From: Synechococcaceae bacterium Bin_79_3
GTDB taxonomy: Bacteria > Cyanobacteriota > Cyanobacteriia > PCC-6307 > Cyanobiaceae
Reading direction: 5' to 3'
DNA length: 5,610 bases
Assembly (NCBI GenBank): GCA_009914645.1
Contig: VFLB01000282.1
Coordinates: 1 to 5,610, forward strand
A model generated the notes under the pieces. The model made no database searches and was not told the origin of the DNA. It saw only the letters and a program-made list of their open reading frames with translations. Numbering within the stretch: the first letter of the stretch is position 1; every line of letters starts with the position of its first letter. Both the position numbers and the translations under genes were made by a program. This document shows positions 1 to 5,095 of this stretch, in pieces.

Positions 1-2
1 AA

Positions 3-653
3 ATTGTTGATCAAGTTTTAAGTGTGAAGGAGGTGATGCAGCAACGTCCGAGCCACGTGGTTTTTATGGGAATGGGTGAACCTTTATTAAATATCGACGC
101 AGTTCTAGCCTCAATCGATTGTTTATGCACAGATTTAGGGATGGCTCAACGTCAAATCACTATTAGTACTGTTGGTGTTCCCAATACATTGCCAAAATTA
201 GCTGCTCTTGCTCAAGAGCGTTTAGGGCGGGCTCAATACACTCTTGCAGTGAGTTTGCATGCGCCAAATCAACAGTTGCGCGAGGAGTTAATTCCCACCG
301 CCCATGCTTACCCTTTGGAGAAACTGCTTTCTGATTGCCGCGATTATGTTGTTGCAACAGGTCGTAGATTAAGTTTTGAATATATTCTCTTGGGTGGTAT
401 TAATGATCATCCAGCTCAAGCACTAGACCTTGCTGATCTTGTTAGTGGTTTTCAGAGCCATGTAAATTTAATCGCTTATAATCCGATCGAGGAGGAAACA
501 TTTAAACGCCCGAGTCAAGCTGCCGTGGAGGCATTTAGGCGTAATTTGCAAAATCGTGGCATTGCTGTAAGTGTTCGCGCCAGTCGCGGTCTTGATGCGG
601 ATGCAGCCTGTGGACAATTACGGCGTCGTTTCAATAATTTAGTTTCAACTTAG
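3..653 (+). CDS. rlmN: Dual-specificity 23S rRNA/tRNA adenine-C2 methyltransferase RlmN, 5'-truncated
   Basis: Radical-SAM enzyme of the cytoplasm that methylates C2 of A2503 in 23S rRNA and, in studied species, A37 of some tRNAs. The window holds the last 216 residues; the start and the CxxxCxxC cluster-binding motif lie upstream. Visible family motifs, in order, are MGMGEP (bases 66-83, SAM-binding region), [14 protein letters not shown] near base 252, [15 protein letters not shown] and the C-terminal ASRG...AACGQL. The Cys at 609-611 in AACGQL corresponds to the Cys that E. coli RlmN uses to carry the methyl group. The reading frame is open to the left edge, so the GTG at 24 is an internal Val codon rather than a start. 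It ends with TAG at 651-653 and overlaps the stop of the opposite-strand permease gene by 4 bases. Identification is firm; upstream context cannot be seen. Confidence 0.97.
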   Translation: MVDQVLSVKEVMQQRPSHVVFMGMGEPLLNIDAVLASIDCLCTDLGMAQRQITISTVGVPNTLPKLAALAQERLGRAQYTLAVSLHAPNQQLREELIPTAHAYPLEKLLSDCRDYVVATGRRLSFEYILLGGINDHPAQALDLADLVSGFQSHVNLIAYNPIEEETFKRPSQAAVEAFRRNLQNRGIAVSVRASRGLDADAACGQLRRRFNNLVST

Positions 654-1927
654 ATCTGATCTTTTGCTGGATCAAATGCACCCCTAGCTTCCCGTTCCTG
701 CCATGGCGCCACGTAGGCAAGCAATATGAATGCTGGTATTGATGCTGCTGCACTAAAAAGAAAAAAAGTAGACCATCCCAACCGTTCTGCTATCAGACCC
801 GCAGGTGCAGATAATAATGAACGACTCAAGGCATATACACCAGAAAGCAAAGCGTATTGAGTAGCTGAATAACGGGGGTTGCAGAGGCTCATTAGTAGTG
901 CCACGAATACCGCTCCCACCATGCCGCCACCAATATTCTCGAATGCTGCCGCCAGCATTAAGGCAAAAGTGCCCCCCTCAAATTGGGCCAATGCCCAATA
1001 GCTCAAATTGCCAACTGCTCCAACGGCACTAAAAATCCAAAGAGAGCGATTCATACCAAGATAACTAAACAAAATGCCACCAATGATCGTGCCGAAAATT
1101 GTGGCGCCAATACCCCAGGCCCCTTGAACTAATCCAATGGTTGCTTCGCTGAATCCATTACGGCTTAGAAAGGGAATAGCCATTGCATTTAATAATCCAT
1201 CTGGCCAGCGATAAAGCAACACCAGAAGCAATAAAATAGGCGCCTTGTTCGTTCCAGTTCGGTTTAGGAATTCTTTGGCGGGGCCCATAATTGCCTGGCG
1301 CAAACTTGTAACTGGTTTGCTTAAAGGCGGTACACTTGGGGCAGTAATAGTGATAGGAACCACCAGCAACATGATTCCTGCTGCTGCAATAAATGCAGCG
1401 GGCCAGCCATAGGTTCCAGCGAGCAAGAAGCCACCAGAACTTATTACCAAACCTGCAGCGCGATAGCCAAGTGAGGCGCTAGCGGCCCCAGCGCCCCGCT
1501 CCTCTTCTGCTAAAAGATCAGTGCGGTAAGCATCCACAACAATGTCTTGGCTGGCGCTGCAGATCGCCAGGCTTAGGGCCACAAGACCAATGGCGGTTAG
1601 AGCTTTTGGGTTTGTGCTTGGTTGCAATAACGCCATCGAGCCAATTACCAGCACCAGCAGCAGTTGTGTAACAAGGATCCAGCCCCTGCGGCGGTCTGGC
1701 CAGGCAATGGGCCAACGATCCAGCAAGGGTGCCCAAAACATTTTTAATGTGTATGGCAGTTCAGCAAGGGGGAGTAAGCCAATTAAAGGAAGAGGGATAT
1801 TGCTTGCGCTGAGCCATCCTTGAAGCAATTTGCTGCCCACCATGTAGGGAGCACCGCTTGCCACCCCCTCCATTCCCACCGTAAAAATGCGCTTACTGCT
1901 GGCGCGATTATTTTTTGGATTATTCAT
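650..1927 (-). CDS. ampG: AmpG-family muropeptide MFS permease
   Basis: Inner-membrane major facilitator that, in E. coli, imports GlcNAc-anhydroMurNAc peptides released during wall turnover. Numbered from the ATG at 1927 (425 aa), the AmpG-like blocks are [10 protein letters not shown] (21-30), [15 protein letters not shown] (57-71), DRRRGW (78-83, the cytoplasmic loop), [15 protein letters not shown] (123-137), [15 protein letters not shown] (142-156) and, near the end, [23 protein letters not shown] (341-363) followed by GWSTFFLFS (384-392). The SASQDIV Asp is conserved. About 12 hydrophobic segments are expected; the protein is some 65 residues shorter than E. coli AmpG, lacking that protein's last two helices. 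A GTG at 1933 would add only two residues (Met-Pro), and neither start has a Shine-Dalgarno site. No ampD, nagZ or mpl homologue is visible nearby, so substrate specificity is inferred from sequence memory only. Confidence 0.9.
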   Translation of the reverse strand: MNNPKNNRASSKRIFTVGMEGVASGAPYMVGSKLLQGWLSASNIPLPLIGLLPLAELPYTLKMFWAPLLDRWPIAWPDRRRGWILVTQLLLVLVIGSMALLQPSTNPKALTAIGLVALSLAICSASQDIVVDAYRTDLLAEEERGAGAASASLGYRAAGLVISSGGFLLAGTYGWPAAFIAAAGIMLLVVPITITAPSVPPLSKPVTSLRQAIMGPAKEFLNRTGTNKAPILLLLVLLYRWPDGLLNAMAIPFLSRNGFSEATIGLVQGAWGIGATIFGTIIGGILFSYLGMNRSLWIFSAVGAVGNLSYWALAQFEGGTFALMLAAAFENIGGGMVGAVFVALLMSLCNPRYSATQYALLSGVYALSRSLLSAPAGLIAERLGWSTFFLFSAAASIPAFILLAYVAPWQEREARGAFDPAKDQI

Positions 1928-1981
1928 CGGCACAGGGGCTTTGCAACAGTGAGAATAGGATGCAATTACTAATTGAATTTG
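1928..1981. promoter_or_regulatory. Divergent promoter region between ampG and the + strand gene run
   Basis: These 54 bases are the only space from which both ampG (-) and the + strand run starting at 1982 can be driven locally. For the + strand, TAGGAT at 1956-1961 resembles a -10 box, with no convincing -35 at 16-18 bases. For the - strand, TATTCT (complement of 1949-1954) is a possible -10, also with a weak -35. Assignment rests on gene orientation more than on the boxes themselves. Confidence 0.4.
1960..1978. repeat. Odd inverted repeat CAATTA-C-TAATTG, possible operator
   Basis: A perfect 13-base inverted repeat (CAATTA at 1963-1968, centre C at 1969, TAATTG at 1970-1975) extends to 19 bases with one mismatched pair (G1962/A1976). 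It ends 3 bases before the ATG at 1982 and abuts the candidate -10 at 1956-1961. The one-base centre makes an RNA hairpin unlikely, so a dimeric protein-binding site is the better guess. AT-rich short palindromes also arise by chance. Confidence 0.35.
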
Positions 1982-2107
1982 ATGGCATTTCTTAGATCTA
2001 AGCTGCTACCGGCTTTAATTCTTTTGCTTTTTTCAGCTGCGCTTTTTGCCGTTAGCGCTCGTATCTGGCTGCCCGGTGATATGGCTGCGCCAGCGCCGTT
2101 GGCCTGA
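1982..2107 (+). CDS. 41-residue single-pass membrane peptide
   Basis: Small protein that I do not recognise as a named family. It begins MAFLRSKLLP, with basic residues R5 and K7, followed by a hydrophobic stretch at about residues 8-26 (LLPALILLLFSAALFAVSA), then RIWLPGDM and a Pro/Ala-rich tail. This looks like one N-terminal transmembrane helix or an uncleaved signal anchor. The frame is closed upstream by TAA at 1970-1972; ATG at 1982 is the only ATG start, and no Shine-Dalgarno site is visible. The stop TGA at 2105-2107 lies only 5 bases before the ATG of the HEAT-repeat gene. That spacing, the typical membrane-peptide composition and the lack of any competing gene in 1928-2112 support it as real. 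Function is unknown. Confidence 0.68.
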   Translation: MAFLRSKLLPALILLLFSAALFAVSARIWLPGDMAAPAPLA

Positions 2108-2112
2108 GCTCC

Positions 2113-2895
2113 ATGACTAACCACAGTGAATTGGTTATTGAGCTAGCTCTATTGGAAGAGGAGTTGGAGGCGGAAGAGGCCCTTGATCCGCTCGATTTAA
2201 TTCCGGAAGATAGCGATTGCCCCCAAGGGCATGAGCAGCAGCAAGAACAATTGGATCAGGCGCTTATTGATTTAGGCGGAGATCACGAACAGCAATTGCA
2301 AGGGTTGAAATTCTTTTGTGAGCACCGCGATCCCCGGGCGCTGCCGCTACTTATGCCTTTGCTTAAAAGTAGTTGCCCAATTCTGCGCATGAGCGCTGTT
2401 TATGCCCTTGGCCGCAATCCAAATCCAGAGGCATTACCTATTTTGCTGCCTCAATTGCAGCAGGAGAGCAATGGTTTTGTGCGCAAAGCGCTCGCTTGGA
2501 CCCTTGGGAACTACGCCGATCCATTGGTGGTTTCGGCACTGCTTCAGGCCTTAAGCACCGATATCGCTGCTGTGCGCCTTTGGGCCGCCAGCTCCCTTGT
2601 TGATTGCAACTTGAATAACGAAGAGCAACGAACTGAGGTGGCACGCCAGTTGCTCCTGAGCTTGCGTATTGATACCGAGCCGGCAGTGCGTAGCAATAGC
2701 GCTTGGGGTTTAGGCCGACTAATCGCAGATTCAGAATTGCAACTAGCCAAAGAGCTGCAGGAGGAGATGAAGGAGGCGCTTGTGCAGGCCTGCCTTCACG
2801 ACAGTGATTCCGGGGTGAGGGATGATGCCTTAAACGCGGTTGAGCAGTTAAACAATCCAACTCTTATGGCGCGTTTGCAGAGTGGTTGGGCTTGA
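2113..2895 (+). CDS. HEAT-repeat protein, phycobilin lyase/NblB-like superfamily
   Basis: Soluble alpha-solenoid protein of 260 residues. Residues 6-37 are strongly acidic (LLEEELEAEEALDPLDLIPEDSD), probably a flexible or helical lead. From about residue 57 to 255 there are five to six helical repeats: ~57-86 (ending PRALPLLMPLL), ~88-118 (ILRMSAVYALGRNPNPEALPILLPQL), ~121-150 (FVRKALAWTLGNYADPLVVSALLQAL), ~152-188 (AVRLWAASSLVDC), ~190-229 (AVRSNSAWGLGRL) and ~234-255 (GVRDDALNAVEQL). The recurring V-R-x-x-A-x-x-A-L-G pattern is the mark of PBS-lyase-type HEAT repeats, as in CpcE and NblB. These proteins act as bilin lyase subunits or phycobilisome-degradation factors, but many relatives are plain binding scaffolds. 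Nothing in the window, such as a phycobiliprotein gene, decides between those roles. It lies 5 bases after the small membrane peptide gene. Confidence 0.9.
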   Translation: MTNHSELVIELALLEEELEAEEALDPLDLIPEDSDCPQGHEQQQEQLDQALIDLGGDHEQQLQGLKFFCEHRDPRALPLLMPLLKSSCPILRMSAVYALGRNPNPEALPILLPQLQQESNGFVRKALAWTLGNYADPLVVSALLQALSTDIAAVRLWAASSLVDCNLNNEEQRTEVARQLLLSLRIDTEPAVRSNSAWGLGRLIADSELQLAKELQEEMKEALVQACLHDSDSGVRDDALNAVEQLNNPTLMARLQSGWA

Positions 2896-2911
2896 TCAGG
2901 CGTATCTGATC
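2894..2911 (+). other. Small hairpin at the end of the HEAT-repeat gene
   Basis: GATCAG (2894-2899) and CTGATC (2906-2911) form a perfect 6-base stem with a 6-base loop, beginning inside the TGA stop codon. No T-run follows; the next bases are A/T-mixed. It is therefore a poor intrinsic terminator and might be an attenuator, an RNA-end stabiliser, or chance. Confidence 0.35.
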
Positions 2912-2947
2912 GCAACTATTAAATAAAATTGGGTATGCTCAACAAGC
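2912..2947 (+). promoter_or_regulatory. Possible internal promoter before the DUF2997 gene
   Basis: The 64-base gap between the HEAT-repeat gene and the DUF2997 gene is the largest inside the + strand run. It contains an AT-rich patch with TAAAAT at 2924-2929, one base off the -10 consensus and 30 bases before the ATG at 2960. No good -35 is seen at normal spacing. If real, it would let the four downstream genes be expressed apart from the HEAT-repeat gene. Confidence 0.3.
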
Positions 2948-2949
2948 TT

Positions 2950-2954
2950 GGAAG
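2950..2954 (+). promoter_or_regulatory. Ribosome binding site of the DUF2997 gene
   Basis: GGAAG sits 5 bases before the ATG at 2960. It is one of the few Shine-Dalgarno-like sites correctly placed for a gene in this window. It favours the ATG at 2960 over the in-frame TTG at 2948, which has no such site. Confidence 0.55.
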
Positions 2955-2959
2955 CGCTT

Positions 2960-3178
2960 ATGCCGCAACAAACCATACGCTTTTGCATTCGCCCTAACGG
3001 CGTTGTGGAAGAACTTGTGGAAGGTGTGCAAGGGGATGGCTGTTTGCAATTAACCAAGCTGATAGAAGCAAGGTTAGGCAGCATTCAGCGTTGTACTTCC
3101 ACTTCCGATCATTACCTTTCTGCTTCCGCAGAACTTCACCAAAAGCAAATTAGTAATGTCTCACTTCAGCACGATTAA
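2960..3178 (+). CDS. DUF2997 domain protein (Ycf35 partner)
   Basis: Small soluble protein of 72 residues. The DUF2997 pattern covers residues 4-53: QTIRFCIRPNGVVEELVEGV, then GDGCLQLTKLIEARLG, and an HY pair (51-52) where the family usually ends. The remaining ~20 residues are a polar tail that overlaps the next gene and may be unimportant for folding. The family has no assigned biochemical function. From memory it is commonly encoded directly before DUF1257/Ycf35, exactly as here. The ycf35 ATG at 3156 lies inside this gene, a 23-base overlap in another frame that suggests translational coupling. The start at 2960 is set by a GGAAG site and by the family N-terminus, which begins just before Q-T-I-R-F. 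Confidence 0.85.
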   Translation: MPQQTIRFCIRPNGVVEELVEGVQGDGCLQLTKLIEARLGSIQRCTSTSDHYLSASAELHQKQISNVSLQHD

Positions 3179-3548
3179 AACTGAGCTTCGCGATCGTGCT
3201 GCATTACTGGCAGCACTAAAAGATATTGGCCAAACCCCAACTGAAGTAGATCAGCTGTTGCGCGGCTACCAAGGCCAAACGGAAGTAGCTGATCTTTGTT
3301 GCCCGCAGCCTGCAGGGGGCGACATTGGATTTCGTTGGAATAGCACTGAAAAACGATATGAGTTGGTAACTGATCTTGATTTATGGCGCTTACCTGTGCC
3401 TTTGGAACGCTTTATGGCCCAATTAACCCAGAGATATGCGCTGCATAGCATTCTTAGCAGTGCAAATGCCGAAGGCTTTGTTGTTAGTGATCAACGGGCA
3501 AGTGTTGATGGCAGCATTGAGCTGGTAGTTACCCGCTGGCAGGGTTGA
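3156..3548 (+). CDS. ycf35: Ycf35 family protein (DUF1257)
   Basis: 130-residue protein matching the family's usual length. Hallmarks are the N-terminal SHFSTIKTELRDRAALLAALKDIG (2-25), RGYQGQT..ADLCC (36-49), DIGFRWNSTEKRYELVTDLDLW (56-77), the FMAQLTQRYA segment (86-95), and EGFVV...DGSIELVVTRW (106-128). Ycf35 is conserved in cyanobacteria and red-algal plastids; its function is not established. The mixed alpha/beta pattern suggests a compact cytoplasmic domain with no membrane segment. The adjacent cysteines C48-C49 are noticeable, but I do not know whether the family conserves them. It starts inside the DUF2997 gene, and its TGA (3546-3548) overlaps a possible TTG start of the ferredoxin gene, so the three are probably co-translated. 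No Shine-Dalgarno site is visible, consistent with coupling. Confidence 0.93.
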   Translation: MSHFSTIKTELRDRAALLAALKDIGQTPTEVDQLLRGYQGQTEVADLCCPQPAGGDIGFRWNSTEKRYELVTDLDLWRLPVPLERFMAQLTQRYALHSILSSANAEGFVVSDQRASVDGSIELVVTRWQG

Positions 3549-3562
3549 TTCCCAAGCTTGCC

Positions 3563-3874
3563 GTGAGCATCGATCCTTCTATTGCTTTTGCAACCCAACC
3601 CCTCGCCGCGCCTGGCCAGAGCAGCACAGGTAAAGAACCCCTACTGGGGGGTAGCTTGCGCCAGGAGGCAATCTGGGTTGATGAAGATGTTTGTATCGGT
3701 TGCCGTTATTGCGCCCATGTGGCTTGCAACACTTTTTTAGTTGAACCCCATAGAGGAAGGTCGCGGGTAATCAGACAAAACGGCGACAGCCTTGAACGGG
3801 TGCAGGAAGCTATCGACACATGCCCGGTGGACTGCATCCATTGGTTGCCATTTGAGCGATTGCCTACCCCGTAA
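3563..3874 (+). CDS. Single-cluster [4Fe-4S] ferredoxin, cyanobacterial/plastid type
   Basis: Soluble electron-transfer protein of 103 residues if started at GTG 3563. After a ~35-residue variable lead comes AIWVDEDVCIGCRYCAHVACNTF with C44, C47 and C50 (CxxCxxC), then GRSRVIRQNGD, and finally EAIDTCPVDCIHWLPFE with C87. These four cysteines fit one [4Fe-4S] cluster. C55 and C91 are extra: they fit no second cluster and could form a disulfide or be structural. From memory, the same CIGCRYCAHVA...CPVDCIHW pattern occurs in plastid ferredoxin-like domains attached to DnaJ proteins in plants. An alternative TTG start at 3545 overlaps the ycf35 stop as TTGA and would add six residues (MIPKLA); neither start has a good ribosome site. 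Partner enzymes are unknown. The aldo/keto reductase gene follows after 7 bases. Confidence 0.9.
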   Translation: MSIDPSIAFATQPLAAPGQSSTGKEPLLGGSLRQEAIWVDEDVCIGCRYCAHVACNTFLVEPHRGRSRVIRQNGDSLERVQEAIDTCPVDCIHWLPFERLPTP

Positions 3875-3881
3875 GCCAGCA

Positions 3882-5093
3882 ATGATCCCCACTCGTCGTT
3901 TTGGTAGAACCGAGCTGGCAATGCCACTGTTGAGCCTTGGGGGAATGCGTTTTCAACAGAGTTGGAGTGATTTGCCTGCGGCTGAGATCAAGCTTGAAAG
4001 CCAGCAAAACCTTGAACAAATCCTTGTGGCAGCTATGGCTGCTGGCATGCGCCACATCGAAACAGCAAGGTTTTATGGCACTTCTGAATTGCAACTTGGC
4101 CAGTTATTGGCGAAGCATCATGATCCGCAGCGAATTTTGCAAACAAAAATTGCGCCTAATTCAGATGCAAAAATATTTGAATCGCAGCTGGAGCGCAGCT
4201 TTAAATTGCTGCAGGTGCAAAGGGTTGATCTACTCACTTTGCATGGCATAAATCTTGCTGAACATTTAGATCAATGCCTGCGGCCAGGCGGATGCCTCGA
4301 GGTTGTGCAGCGTTGGCAAAAAGACGGCTGCATTGGACATATTGGTTTCTCAACCCATGGGCCGCTCGAATTGATTGAAATGGCAATCGCAAGTGGCGCT
4401 TTTGCCTATGTAAATATCCACTGGTACTACATTCGCCAAGATAATAGCCCCGCTTTAAATGCTGCTAGGGATCAAGATATGGGGATTTTTTTAATTAGCC
4501 CCACCGATAAAGGCGGCCACCTTCACTCTCCTTCTGAACGCTTAAAGCAACTTTGTAAGCCTCTACATCCGATTGTATTTAACGATCTTTTCTGTTTGAA
4601 CGATCCTAGGGTTCACACCATAAGCGTAGGGGCTGCAAAAGTTGAGGATTTAGATTTACATTTAAAAGCTGTAAAAATGTTGCCAAATGCCAATGAGTTG
4701 TTGCCTCCGATCTCGGCTTCGCTGCAGCAGGCCCTCGAGGATTCACTTGGTGAAGCTTGGCTAAAAAGTTGGCAGCAGGGGTTGCCTCCATGGCAAGAAA
4801 CCCCAGGCAAGATCAACTTGCCAGTGCTGCTTTGGCTTAACAACTTATGGCAGGCATGGGATCTAGTGAGTTATGGCAGGGCCCGATATGGCCTTTTAGG
4901 GCAGGGTGATCATTGGTTTCCAGGTAACAATGCTGATGTATTTGAAGCGCCGGTTGCCAGTGGGGGCTCGGTATCTGAAGTGGAATTAAAAGCGGCCCTT
5001 GGTGAAAGCCCATGGCGTGATGAAATTCCGGCAATCCTGCGCCAACTCAAGGCAAACCTTGGTGGCACTGCCCTGCAACGTTTGGGTAATTAG
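3882..5093 (+). CDS. Aldo/keto reductase, COG1453-like, without C-terminal Fe-S cysteines
   Basis: 403-residue cytoplasmic oxidoreductase with a TIM-barrel core. The start IPTRRFGRTELAMPLLSLGGMRF (2-24) is the standard family N-terminus, which favours ATG 3882 over the in-frame ATG at 3792 inside the ferredoxin gene. The catalytic tetrad can be traced: E60 in HIETARFYGTSE where most family members have Asp, Y65, K89 in LQTKI, and H121 in LTLHGI. GHIGFSTHG (152-160) and GIFLISPTDKGG (201-212) are further barrel strands. The last ~120 residues form an extra domain (LPPWQETPGKINLPVLLWLNN, then RYGLLGQGDHWFPG) resembling the C-terminal region of COG1453 proteins. In many of those it binds an Fe-S cluster, but here residues 280-403 contain no Cys. 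The substrate is unknown; NAD(P)H use is inferred from the family. It lies 7 bases after the ferredoxin gene and ends 2 bases from rsmG. Confidence 0.9.
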   Translation: MIPTRRFGRTELAMPLLSLGGMRFQQSWSDLPAAEIKLESQQNLEQILVAAMAAGMRHIETARFYGTSELQLGQLLAKHHDPQRILQTKIAPNSDAKIFESQLERSFKLLQVQRVDLLTLHGINLAEHLDQCLRPGGCLEVVQRWQKDGCIGHIGFSTHGPLELIEMAIASGAFAYVNIHWYYIRQDNSPALNAARDQDMGIFLISPTDKGGHLHSPSERLKQLCKPLHPIVFNDLFCLNDPRVHTISVGAAKVEDLDLHLKAVKMLPNANELLPPISASLQQALEDSLGEAWLKSWQQGLPPWQETPGKINLPVLLWLNNLWQAWDLVSYGRARYGLLGQGDHWFPGNNADVFEAPVASGGSVSEVELKAALGESPWRDEIPAILRQLKANLGGTALQRLGN

Positions 5094-5095
5094 AG

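Noticed and set aside
657..674. TGATC...GATCA stem just past the rlmN stop as a terminator
   Set aside because: Only five pairs with an eight-base loop and no following T-run; it encodes the AmpG C-terminus.
2759..2769. AGGAGG with an in-frame ATG inside the HEAT-repeat gene
   Set aside because: The bases encode a Glu-rich helix (QEEMKEA); a 42-residue product would be a fragment of the last repeat.
2438..2860. 140-codon - strand open frame over the HEAT-repeat gene
   Set aside because: Low-complexity Pro/Arg/Ser-rich translation opposite a clear HEAT-repeat gene; a composition artefact.
3792..3881. In-frame ATG that would extend the aldo/keto reductase by 30 residues
   Set aside because: It lies inside the ferredoxin gene, encodes a Cys-rich stretch unlike the family, and the usual N-terminus (RRFGRTELAMP) begins right after ATG 3882.
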